A stretch of DNA of 40,312 bases, from NCBI GenBank assembly GCA_018624035.1, contig JAAZUU010000005.1:1-40312 (forward strand). The letters are read 5' to 3'. Made by a program: the position numbers and the translations under genes. The notes under the pieces are model-generated. The model did no database searches, was not told where the DNA came from, and saw nothing but the letters and a program-made list of their open reading frames with translations. Shown here piece by piece: positions 24,875 through 32,498 of this stretch; position 1 is the stretch's first letter; every line of letters starts with the position of its first letter. The DNA is from Rhodobiaceae bacterium (lineage in GTDB: Bacteria > Pseudomonadota > Alphaproteobacteria > Puniceispirillales > Puniceispirillaceae).

Positions 24875-25994
24875 TGCAGCCCCGAGGAAATTCGGAGTGA
24901 TGATTTGCGGTCACGGTTCGCGTTCGAAATCGGCGGTAACTGAATTCGCTGTTCTGGCGGAAAAACTGGCACCGCTGTTTCCCGACTGGCCAGTTGAGTA
25001 TGGATATCTTGAATTCGCCACCCCGGTGATCAAGACCGGGCTCGACAAGCTTCGCGAGCAGGGTGTCAATCACGTCCTCGCCGTGCCGGGCATGCTGTTT
25101 GCCGCCGGTCATGCGAAGAATGACATCCCGTCGGTGCTGAACACCTATGCCGCCGAGCATGGTATCACCATCCAGTATGGGCGCGAGCTGGCGATCGATC
25201 TGCAGATGCTGCAGGCGGCAGGAGACCGCGTTGCCGAGGCCGTTGCGGCCGCCGATGCCGAACATGGCCCGGTTGATCGGGCCGATACCTGTCTTGTCGT
25301 GATCGGGCGCGGTGCCTCCGACCCCGATGCCAATTCGAACATTTCCAAGATTTCCCGCATGCTGTGGGAAGGGATGGGTTTCGGCTGGGCCGAGGTCGGC
25401 TATTCCGGTGTGACCTTCCCGCTTGTCCAGCCATGTCTTGAACATGTCGTGAAGCTTGGCTTCAAGCGCGTGGTCGTGTTTCCCTATTTCCTGTTTTCGG
25501 GGATTCTGATCGATCGGATCTACGGCTTTACCGACGAGGTTGCGGCGGCGCATCCCGCCACCGAATTCGTGAAGGCAGGATATCTGAATGATCATCCCAA
25601 GGTCATCGCCACATTCGCCGACCGGGTGCGCGAAATTCTCGGTGGTGACAACAATATGAACTGCGCGCTCTGCAAATACCGGGCGCAGGTGCTGGGCTTC
25701 GAGGACGAGGTTGGTCTCGCGCAGGAAAGTCACCATCACCATGTCGAGGGGCAGGGCGTCTCGGCACCCGGAAGCAATGTCGAGGATTGCCCACTTTGCG
25801 ATCATTTCTGCACCGGGGCCTGCCGCCTCGACCAGGATCATCACCATGATCATCACCATCATCACCATCACCATGATGATCACCATGGGCATGACCATGG
25901 GCATGACCATGGGCACCATCATCATCCCTATCCGCATGCCAAACACCCGCTTGGGCCGGAATCGGTCCGCAACCGCAAGCCCGGCGGCAACTGA
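24867..25994 (+). CDS. cbiX: Sirohydrochlorin/precorrin-2 cobaltochelatase CbiX with metal-rich tail
   Basis: This 375-residue class II chelatase inserts Co2+ into an early tetrapyrrole. The first half has the metal-binding GHGSR (His16) and FAAGHAKND (His82). The second half repeats the fold with IGRGASDPDANSN, where the His is replaced by Arg, so only the first half looks catalytic. FPYFLFSGILIDRI is near 205-218. After residue 262 comes a Cys-rich part: Cys266 and Cys269 (CALC), then Cys308, Cys311, Cys315 and Cys319 (CPLCDHFCTGAC), a possible Fe-S or metal site. A tail of more than twenty His with Asp/Gly follows (325-360). The ATG at 24867 has a GGGGGAG sequence before it and overlaps DUF6732 by eight bases. 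It is the early-cobalt enzyme beside a late-cobalt CobN, an unusual pairing discussed in the findings. Confidence 0.92.
   Translation: MHDAAPRKFGVMICGHGSRSKSAVTEFAVLAEKLAPLFPDWPVEYGYLEFATPVIKTGLDKLREQGVNHVLAVPGMLFAAGHAKNDIPSVLNTYAAEHGITIQYGRELAIDLQMLQAAGDRVAEAVAAADAEHGPVDRADTCLVVIGRGASDPDANSNISKISRMLWEGMGFGWAEVGYSGVTFPLVQPCLEHVVKLGFKRVVVFPYFLFSGILIDRIYGFTDEVAAAHPATEFVKAGYLNDHPKVIATFADRVREILGGDNNMNCALCKYRAQVLGFEDEVGLAQESHHHHVEGQGVSAPGSNVEDCPLCDHFCTGACRLDQDHHHDHHHHHHHHDDHHGHDHGHDHGHHHHPYPHAKHPLGPESVRNRKPGGN
25842..25932 (+). repeat. His-codon and 12-base repeats in cbiX
   Basis: Runs of CAT/CAC codons are followed by three near-identical units of accatgggcatg, encoding HDHG steps at the C-terminus of CbiX. 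The tract is in frame and likely variable in length. Confidence 0.8.
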
Positions 25995-26003
25995 GACCGG
26001 TTC

Positions 26004-26642
26004 ATGGACGCCTATCTGAAAGACCCGAAGGCGATTTACGAGGCATCCTTCGCCATTGTTCGGGAACAGACCATGCTGGACGGTCTGCCGGATTCACTGG
26101 GCGATGTGGCGGTGCGGGTTGTCCATGCCTGCGGCATGCCGGATATCGTGACCGATCTTGATGCCTCGGATGATTTCACCGCCAGCGCGTCGGCGGCGTT
26201 GCTGTCGGGGGCGCCGCTCCTGTGTGATTGCGCCATGGTCGCCAGCGGCATCACCCGCCGGTTCCTGCCAGCCGACAATGAAGTGATCGTGACCCTGAAC
26301 AATTCCGATGTGCCGGGTCTTGCCGCGCGGATGCAGACGACACGGTCGGCGGCGGCGGTCGATCTGTGGCGGGATCATATGGATGGCGCGGTTCTTGTCT
26401 TCGGCAATGCGCCGACGGCGTTGTTCCGCTGCCTTGAACTGATCACCGAGGGCGCGCCACGCCCGGCCGCCATCATCGGGTGTCCGGTCGGGTTTGTCGG
26501 CGCCGCGGAAAGCAAGCAGGCACTGGCGGGTCATGGATCAGCGGTGCCCTATTTCGCCATCCGGGGCACGCGTGGCGGTTCGGCCATGGCCTCGGCGGTG
26601 GTGAACGCGCTGGCCATCTCCAGCGCAGGGCTGGCAGCATGA
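26004..26642 (+). CDS. cobH: Precorrin-8X methylmutase CobH/CbiC
   Basis: This 212-residue enzyme moves a methyl group from C-11 to C-12 of precorrin-8X, giving hydrogenobyrinic acid. The catalytic His is His41 in VVHACGMPDI, matching the essential His of the Pseudomonas enzyme. Further conserved blocks are LLCDCAMVASGITRRFLP near 72-90, TRSAAAVDLW, VFGNAPTALFRCLELI near 133-148 and GCPVGFVGAAESK (near 158-170), ending with RGTRGGSAMASAVVNAL. Length is typical. It begins 10 bases after cbiX and its stop forms ATGA with cobL. CobH and CbiC (metal-free versus cobalt substrate) cannot be told apart by sequence alone here. Confidence 0.95.
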   Translation: MDAYLKDPKAIYEASFAIVREQTMLDGLPDSLGDVAVRVVHACGMPDIVTDLDASDDFTASASAALLSGAPLLCDCAMVASGITRRFLPADNEVIVTLNNSDVPGLAARMQTTRSAAAVDLWRDHMDGAVLVFGNAPTALFRCLELITEGAPRPAAIIGCPVGFVGAAESKQALAGHGSAVPYFAIRGTRGGSAMASAVVNALAISSAGLAA

Positions 26643-27844
26643 CGGAGCGGCGGCCATTTGTTATCGGCGTTGATGAGGGCGGGGTGAGCGCGCTGCCGGA
26701 GAATCTGCGCGAACGCCTTGCCAGAATGGATATGATCATCGCCGCCCCGCGATTTCATCGCGATCTCCCCGCTGGTCCTAAAATCAAGGAATGGCCAAAA
26801 CCTTTTTCAAATATTTTCAATATACTGAAAGACAACTCTGAGAAATCACTTGCGCTTTTGGCGACGGGTGACCCGTTGTGGTTCGGTGTCGGCGCCAGTC
26901 TTGTTCGCGAACTTGGCCCCGATAGATGCGAGATTATCCCGGCGGTGTCAGGACTGCAGCTTGCCGCGGCGCGTCTTGGCTGGCCGCTGGCGCGCTGTGA
27001 GGTGGTATCGGTTCATGGACGACCGTCAGGAAGCCTTGCTGGCCGCCTGTATCCGCGGGCGCGGCTGCTGGTCATCGCCCAGGACGGGGCCAGCCCGGTA
27101 CAGCTGTCCGAAATCCTGGTGGCGCATGGCTATGGAGATTCGACGCTGCATGTTCTGGCGCATCTTGGCGGGGCGGCCGAGTCGCGGCTTGATGGACGGG
27201 CCAGAAGCTGGTCGCACGACCGGGTGCCGGACTTTCACATCATCGGTATTGCCTGCCCTGACGAGGTTTCGGCCGGCGCCGGTCTCGCCGCGCCCGACCA
27301 GAGTTTCGAGACTGATGGCAAGCTGACGAAGCGGGATGCCCGTGCCAGCGCTCTTGCCAAGCTGGCCCCGTTCCCCGGTGCCACCCTGTGGGATATCGGC
27401 ACCGGTTCCGGCGCCATCGCCATTGATTTTCTGCGCAATGCCGGGGCGGGGCGGGCCTTCGCCATTGACCGTGACGAGGCACAGCTTGCCCGCGCCACCA
27501 CCAACGCCGCCTGGCATGGTGTCACCGGTCTGCAGCCGGTGGCTGGCGATGCCGGCGACGTTCTGGCCGGACTTCCGCGACCGGATGCCGTCTTCATTGG
27601 CGGCGGTCTAGCACCGACGGTGATCGCAGCGGCGCAGGCGGCGCTTCGGCCGGGCGGTGTGCTTGTTGCGCATGCGGTGACGATCGAAAGTGAGACAGTG
27701 CTTGTCTCCGCCTGGCAGCAATCCGGTGGCGAGATGACACGGATCTCGGTCCAGCATGCCGACCCGGTAGGCGGGTTTCATGGCTGGCGGCCCCTGATGC
27801 CGGTCACGCAATGGTGCTGGCATAAAGCTGTGGAAACATCATGA
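26639..27844 (+). CDS. cobL: Precorrin-6Y C5,15-methyltransferase (decarboxylating) CobL
   Basis: This 401-residue fusion has an N-terminal CbiE-type methyltransferase (about 1-205) and a C-terminal CbiT-type one (about 220-400). Together they methylate C-5 and C-15 and decarboxylate the C-12 acetate. The first domain shows IGVDEGGVSALPENLRERL, ATGDPLWFGVG and VSVHGRPSG. The second shows the SAM loop LWDIGTGSGAIAIDFLR and FIGGGLAPTVI. Its ATG is embedded in the cobH stop (ATGA), and it ends in ATGA with cobI. A short segment at 26778-26851, coding for residues about 47-71, is only about 30% G+C, far below its surroundings, though the frame and domain remain intact. An upstream frame extension to 26480 is inside cobH and was rejected. 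Confidence 0.94.
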   Translation: MTERRPFVIGVDEGGVSALPENLRERLARMDMIIAAPRFHRDLPAGPKIKEWPKPFSNIFNILKDNSEKSLALLATGDPLWFGVGASLVRELGPDRCEIIPAVSGLQLAAARLGWPLARCEVVSVHGRPSGSLAGRLYPRARLLVIAQDGASPVQLSEILVAHGYGDSTLHVLAHLGGAAESRLDGRARSWSHDRVPDFHIIGIACPDEVSAGAGLAAPDQSFETDGKLTKRDARASALAKLAPFPGATLWDIGTGSGAIAIDFLRNAGAGRAFAIDRDEAQLARATTNAAWHGVTGLQPVAGDAGDVLAGLPRPDAVFIGGGLAPTVIAAAQAALRPGGVLVAHAVTIESETVLVSAWQQSGGEMTRISVQHADPVGGFHGWRPLMPVTQWCWHKAVETS

Positions 27845-28548
27845 ATACAGGCCGCCTGATCGGTGTTGGCACCGGCCCCGGCGATCCGCAGCTGGTAACA
27901 CGGCGCGCCTGGGCGCTGATTGAGGCGGCCAGTGTGATCGCCTATCCGGCGCCTGACTCGGGAACATCCTTTGCGCGTTCGATCGTCGCCGAGGCCATTC
28001 CCGATGATGCTGTCGAAATCCCCATGATCGTGCCGATGCGGCCCGGCAGGGCGCCGGCGCAGTCGATCTATGATGATGCCGCCTCGGCGATAGGCGGGCA
28101 CCTGTCTGCGGGGCGCGATGTGATCGTGCTGTGCGAAGGGGATCCGCTGTTCTACGGGTCTTTCATGTATCTGCTTGTCCGGCTGCGCGACAGCTGCCCG
28201 GTCGAGATCGTTCCCGGGGTGAACAGCCTGTCGGCATGTGCCGCCGCGCAGGCCCGTCCGCTGGTGGCGCGCAGCGATGTCCTGACTGTGCTTCCCGGGA
28301 CGCTGGATGATGATGCGCTGGCAGCCGCAATCGGCGCGGCCGACGCGGTGGCGATCATGAAGATCGGCCGTCACATGCCGCGATTGCGGGCGCTGGTGGA
28401 CAGGCTTGGTCTCACCGCACATGCGCTTTACACAAGCCACGCCTCATTGCCGCATGAGCGGGCGCTCACACTTGCCGACGCACCTGAAGACGCGCCCTAT
28501 TTTTCGATGATTCTGATCTATAAGGGGGATGATCCGTGGATCAGTTGA
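27841..28548 (+). CDS. cobI: Precorrin-2 C20-methyltransferase CobI/CbiL
   Basis: This 235-residue SAM-dependent methyltransferase adds a methyl group at C-20 of precorrin-2. It starts with the family loop GVGTGPGDPQLVTRRAW (7-23), then IAYPAP, CEGDPLFYGSFMYL (about 99-112), EIVPGVNSLSACAA (near 122-135) and the later MKIGRHMPRLRALV block. These are the canonical tetrapyrrole methylase motifs, with features of the C20 branch (GTGPGDPQL and SPxxxGTS-like region SGTSFARSIV). The start overlaps the cobL stop (ATGA). Its end overlaps the GTG start of the CbiG-CobJ fusion by 13 bases. CobI versus CbiL depends on whether cobalt is already in the ring, which sequence cannot show. Confidence 0.93.
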   Translation: MNTGRLIGVGTGPGDPQLVTRRAWALIEAASVIAYPAPDSGTSFARSIVAEAIPDDAVEIPMIVPMRPGRAPAQSIYDDAASAIGGHLSAGRDVIVLCEGDPLFYGSFMYLLVRLRDSCPVEIVPGVNSLSACAAAQARPLVARSDVLTVLPGTLDDDALAAAIGAADAVAIMKIGRHMPRLRALVDRLGLTAHALYTSHASLPHERALTLADAPEDAPYFSMILIYKGDDPWIS

Positions 28549-30398
28549 GCGCACCTCAACCCGCGCGGCCGGTCATTCTGTGCCTGTCGGAGGCCGGGCT
28601 TGCACTGGCACGAAAGCTGGCGGGCAAACTTGACGCCGATATCCATGGCCATGCCGTGCGCTGCCCGCAGGCCCCGCATCATTTCGGCAAGGCGCGAGCG
28701 CATATCGCCGATCTGTTCTGCAGCGGCCGTCCGATCATCGGCATCTGCGCGGCCGGCATCCTGATCCGCGCGGTGGCGCCGCATTTGAAGCACAAAAGCA
28801 CCGACGCGCCGGTTATAGCCGTGGCGGAGTCCGGGCGCTTCGTCGTCCCCCTCATCGGCGGGCATCATGGCGCGATCACGCTGGCACGGCAGGTTTCGGG
28901 CCAGCTTGACGCCGATCTGGCGCTGACAACGGCGGGTGACGGGCGATGGCATTTGTCGCTTGATGAGCCGCCACGCGGCTGGCGGCTGGCGAATGCCGCC
29001 GCGGCGCAGCGCGTGATGCCGCAATTGCTGGCAGGTGACGGGGCGTTCATCGACGGGGATTGGCTTGACGGGCTGAAGGACTGGTTCAGCCATGTGCCGC
29101 GCGGCGGCGCCGTGTCGCTGACGGTCACGCGTCGTCAGCAGACACCGGCGGAGAACGAGCTTGTCTATTGCCCGCAGGATGTGATGCTTGGTGTCGGTTG
29201 TGCGCGCGGCTGCCCGGCGGACGAACTGATCGATCTGGTGATGCGGGAACTGGCGCGGGCCGATATCAACGCGGCGGCCATTGCCGGCGTTTTCAGCGTC
29301 GATCTGAAGGCGGATGAACCGGCACTGCAGGCGCTGGCGGCGATGCTTGCGGTGCCGCTGCGGGTGTTTGACCGCGATGCGCTGGCCGCGCAGACACCGC
29401 GTTTGCAAAACCCGTCCGAGGTGGTTCAGGAGGAAATTGGCATCCCGGGCGTTGCCGAGGCGGCGGCACTGGCCGCTGCCGGCGACACCGGCGCGCTGAT
29501 CCATCCGAAGGCCAAGTCTGGCCAGGCCACCATGGCGCTGGCGCTGGCGCCGGCCCCCAATGACATCTCGATGCTGCCGGGGCGCAAGCCCGGCCGGGTG
29601 ATGCTTGTTGGCATCGGACCGGGGCAATCGGCCTGGCGCACGCCGGAAGCGTCGCAGATGGTGCTCGGTGCCGATGAACTTGTCGGGTACGGCCTCTATA
29701 TCGATCTTCTTGGTGCCGTGGCAGCCCATATCCCGCGCCGCGACTTCAAGCTTGGCGAGGAAGAGGCGCGCTGCCGCTACGCGCTGGAGGCGGCGGCCAC
29801 CGGCAAGGATGTCGCCGTCATCTGTTCCGGCGATGCCGGTATCTATGCCATGGGCGCGCTTGTCTATGAACTTCTCGACCGGTCGCGGGACGACGGCGGC
29901 GTGTCGGACGCGGCCCGCCGGGTCGCGGTTGTCAGCGCTCCCGGGATTTCCGCCCTGCAGGCGGCGGCGGCACGGTCCGGGGCCATTCTCGGGCATGATT
30001 TCTGCGCCATATCCCTGTCCGACCTGCTGACACCCTGGGACCAGATCGAAAAGCGGATCCATGCGGCCGGTGCCGGTGATTTCGTTGTTGCCTTCTACAA
30101 CCCGGTGTCGCAACGCCGGCGGACCCAGCTGGCGACGGCTCGCGAGATCCTGATGCGCTATCGCGGCGGCGATGTGCCGGTCATCCTGGCGTCAAATCTT
30201 GGCCGGCCGGAAGAAAAGATCCTACACCGCTCGCTGGCGACGCTCGATATTGACGAGGTCGACATGCTGACAACCGTGATGGTGGGGTCCAGCAGCTCAC
30301 GGCAGCTTGATCTTGGCCGCGGCGCTGCTGTCTACACGCCGCGAGGCTATGCAAGGCATCTTGATGCGCAGAATGACGCGGCGGAGGTATCCTCATGA
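28536..30398 (+). CDS. cobJ: CbiG-CobJ fusion: precorrin/cobalt-precorrin-5A hydrolase and C17-methyltransferase
   Basis: This 620-residue two-enzyme protein has an N-terminal CbiG half and a C-terminal CobJ/CbiH half. The CbiG_N domain (about 28-130) shows GICAAGILIRAVAPHLKHKS and VVPLIGGHHGAITLA, and a middle linker domain runs to about 205. The CbiG_C/CobE domain (about 210-330) reads LGVGCARGCPADELIDLV, FSVDLKADEPALQALA and IHPKAKSGQATMALAL. The CobJ domain (about 355-610) has VMLVGIGPGQSAWRTPEA, the YGLYIDLL region, ICSGDAGIYAMGALV, APGISALQAAAARSGA and FYNPVSQRRRTQL. CobJ contracts the ring; CbiG opens the lactone and releases a two-carbon unit. A GTG start with AGGGGG eight bases upstream overlaps cobI; the end overlaps cobM as ATGA. 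All three CbiG domains are present, not just the CobE part. Confidence 0.92.
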   Translation: MDQLSAPQPARPVILCLSEAGLALARKLAGKLDADIHGHAVRCPQAPHHFGKARAHIADLFCSGRPIIGICAAGILIRAVAPHLKHKSTDAPVIAVAESGRFVVPLIGGHHGAITLARQVSGQLDADLALTTAGDGRWHLSLDEPPRGWRLANAAAAQRVMPQLLAGDGAFIDGDWLDGLKDWFSHVPRGGAVSLTVTRRQQTPAENELVYCPQDVMLGVGCARGCPADELIDLVMRELARADINAAAIAGVFSVDLKADEPALQALAAMLAVPLRVFDRDALAAQTPRLQNPSEVVQEEIGIPGVAEAAALAAAGDTGALIHPKAKSGQATMALALAPAPNDISMLPGRKPGRVMLVGIGPGQSAWRTPEASQMVLGADELVGYGLYIDLLGAVAAHIPRRDFKLGEEEARCRYALEAAATGKDVAVICSGDAGIYAMGALVYELLDRSRDDGGVSDAARRVAVVSAPGISALQAAAARSGAILGHDFCAISLSDLLTPWDQIEKRIHAAGAGDFVVAFYNPVSQRRRTQLATAREILMRYRGGDVPVILASNLGRPEEKILHRSLATLDIDEVDMLTTVMVGSSSSRQLDLGRGAAVYTPRGYARHLDAQNDAAEVSS

Positions 30399-31195
30399 CG
30401 GTCTTTTTCATCGGCGCCGGGCCGGGTGATCCGGAATTGATCACGGTTCGCGGTCTACGCCTGATTGAACGCTGTCCGCTGTGTCTTTATGCCGGCTCTC
30501 TTGTTCCGCAGGCTGTTGTCGCCGCGGCGCCGGCCGACGCGCGGGTGATCGACACCGCCTCGCTGACGCTGGACGACATCATCGACGAGATGAGGCAGGC
30601 GCATGAGGCCGGCCAGGATGTGGCGCGCGTGCATTCGGGTGATCCGTCGCTCTATGGGGCGATCGCCGAGCAGATCAGGCGTCTGAAAGGGCTTGGCATC
30701 GATTACCGGATCGTGCCGGGCGTTTCGGCCTATGCTGCGGCCGCGGCCGGCCTCGGGATCGAGCTGACGGTGCCGGAAGTGACGCAGACGCTGATCCTGA
30801 CCCGCACGGCGATGAAATCATCAGCCATGCCGGAAGGCGAGGAGCTGTCGAGCCTTGGCCGGACCGGTGCGACGCTTGCCATCCATCTGTCGATCCGCAA
30901 TCTGCGGCAGATCGAACGTGACCTTACGCCCTTTTACGGGGCCGATTGTCCGGTGATTGTCGCCTATCGTGTTGGCTGGCCGGATGAATCCTACATTCAT
31001 GCCACGCTGTCGACGGTCCGGCAGGCTGTTCAGGCCGAAAAGATCACCCGCACGGCGTTGATCTTTGTCGGGCGCGGACTGGCGCAGAATGACGGGTTTC
31101 GTGACAGCGCGCTATATGATGCGGCGCACGCGCATATCCTGCGGCCAAAGCGGGGGCGCGCCGACCAGGCCGGGCAAGAGGCGGACGACGCGTAG
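30395..31195 (+). CDS. cobM: Precorrin-4 C11-methyltransferase CobM/CbiF
   Basis: This 266-residue SAM-dependent methyltransferase methylates C-11 of precorrin-4. It shows FFIGAGPGDPELITVRGLRLI (4-24), the diagnostic LYAGSLVP, ARVHSGDPSLYGAIAEQI (near 76-92), YRIVPGVSAYAAAAAGLGIELTVPEV (near 105-130) and TLILTRTAMKSS. These match CobM/CbiF closely. The last 20 residues are charged and variable. The start is joined to the previous gene by ATGA. It is the last gene of the DUF6732-cbiX operon, and its stop lies only 10 bases from the end of the convergent cobB gene, leaving little room for a terminator. Cobalt-bound or free substrate is not decided by sequence. Confidence 0.95.
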   Translation: MTVFFIGAGPGDPELITVRGLRLIERCPLCLYAGSLVPQAVVAAAPADARVIDTASLTLDDIIDEMRQAHEAGQDVARVHSGDPSLYGAIAEQIRRLKGLGIDYRIVPGVSAYAAAAAGLGIELTVPEVTQTLILTRTAMKSSAMPEGEELSSLGRTGATLAIHLSIRNLRQIERDLTPFYGADCPVIVAYRVGWPDESYIHATLSTVRQAVQAEKITRTALIFVGRGLAQNDGFRDSALYDAAHAHILRPKRGRADQAGQEADDA

Positions 31196-31205
31196 CGAGT
31201 GACTG

Positions 31206-32498
31206 TCAGGCGATGATGTGGGCGTAGGACCCGCAGACCGACCCGTTCACCAGACCAGTCGCGCCAAGATCCCGCCCGGCGGCATCACTCATCGAGAATA
31301 ATGGATCACCTGTCGCGGTGATGGCTGTTGTATAATGGAATTCGTGGCCGTTGATGGGGCCGAGCCCGGGCCAGAAATCGACCAGTGGCGTCAGGCCACG
31401 ATAGCCGAGATGCAGCTTGCGCGCGGCAAAGCTTGTCTCGAGGCGAAGCAGACCTGCCATCGGGTATGAGGTGCCGTCGGCATCGATGATCGCCGTGCCA
31501 AGCGTCATGAACCCACCGCATTCGCCATAGATCCGGACATTGCGTGACGCTGCCGCACGCAGCCCGTCATGAAAGCGTCCGGCATTTGTCAGAATTGGCA
31601 GATGAAGCTCGGGATATCCCCCGGGAAGAAAGATGAAATCGGCATCTCTGTCGGGGGCTTCGTCGGCAAGTGGCGAAAAGAAGGTGATTTCGGCCCCGGC
31701 GGCGCGCCAGGTCTCCATCATATGGGTGTAGGCGAACCCGAATCCGGCATCGCTGGCCATCGCGATCCGCTGTCCGGGAGGCGGCGGCGTGACGGTGCTG
31801 TTTGTCGGTTGCAGCGACCCGGCGGCCGCGATGATGGCGTCAAGGTCGAGCGAGGCCTCGACAAGCCCCGCCGCCGCCTCGATCCTCGGCTCAAGGTCAT
31901 TCGTCGCGGCAAGGTCGGCCGCCTGGACCAGCCCCAGATGGCGCGATGGCACCTGCATCGACGGCTCGACGCCGAGGCTGCCGAAATGTGCGATGCCCCG
32001 GCTGGCCAGCGCCTCGGCAATCAGGGTTTCATGGCGCGGCGTGGCGACACGGTTCAGCACCACCCCGGCAAGGTCGGTTCCCGCTGGCAGCTGGCTGCGG
32101 ATGCCGGCAGCAAGCGCTGCCGCCGTCTGTCCCTGATGACGGGCATCAAGCACCAGAAGGATGGGCGCGCCAAGCATGGCCGCCAGTTCCGCCGTGCTGC
32201 CACTGCCACCATCGGTACCGTCGAACAGGCCCATCACCCCCTCGGCGATCAGCAGATCCCCCGGCCGTGCTGCCGCCAGATGGCGGATCATCCCTGCCGG
32301 CATGGCGTGGCTGTCGAGATTGATCGACGGGGACAGGCTGGCGGCACCCAGAAACGCGCAGTCGATGTAGTCGGGGCCGGTCTTGGCGGCGCTGATCGAA
32401 TGGCCGGAACGCGCCAGCGCGCGGAGCAGGCCGAGTGTTACGGTGGTCTTGCCGCTGCCGGAGGTCAGGCCGCCGACAACCAGCGCCCGCGAGGCCAT
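31206..32498 (-). CDS. cobB: Cobyrinic (hydrogenobyrinic) acid a,c-diamide synthase CobB/CbiA
   Basis: This 430-residue glutamine- and ATP-dependent amidase amidates the a and c acetate side chains. The N-terminal P-loop GLTSGSGKTTV is at 10-20, followed by KTGPDYID (39-46), the conserved GVMGLFDG (87-94) and LDARHQGQTAAALAAG. The C-terminal amidotransferase domain has FLPGGYPELHL (290-300), the nucleophile Cys327 in IYGECGGFMTLG and the motif GPINGHEFHYT. Length is typical. Its start codon overlaps the cobA stop, so the two minus-strand genes are coupled. In the aerobic route (CobB) the substrate lacks cobalt; in the anaerobic route (CbiA) it carries cobalt. Sequence does not separate the two, and the context here is mixed. 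Confidence 0.94.
   Translation of the reverse strand: MASRALVVGGLTSGSGKTTVTLGLLRALARSGHSISAAKTGPDYIDCAFLGAASLSPSINLDSHAMPAGMIRHLAAARPGDLLIAEGVMGLFDGTDGGSGSTAELAAMLGAPILLVLDARHQGQTAAALAAGIRSQLPAGTDLAGVVLNRVATPRHETLIAEALASRGIAHFGSLGVEPSMQVPSRHLGLVQAADLAATNDLEPRIEAAAGLVEASLDLDAIIAAAGSLQPTNSTVTPPPPGQRIAMASDAGFGFAYTHMMETWRAAGAEITFFSPLADEAPDRDADFIFLPGGYPELHLPILTNAGRFHDGLRAAASRNVRIYGECGGFMTLGTAIIDADGTSYPMAGLLRLETSFAARKLHLGYRGLTPLVDFWPGLGPINGHEFHYTTAITATGDPLFSMSDAAGRDLGATGLVNGSVCGSYAHIIA

Noticed and set aside
28518-30113. Minus-strand 531-residue open frame opposite the cbiG-cobJ gene
   Set aside because: Shadow of the coding strand; low-complexity Arg/Gly-rich text without motifs.
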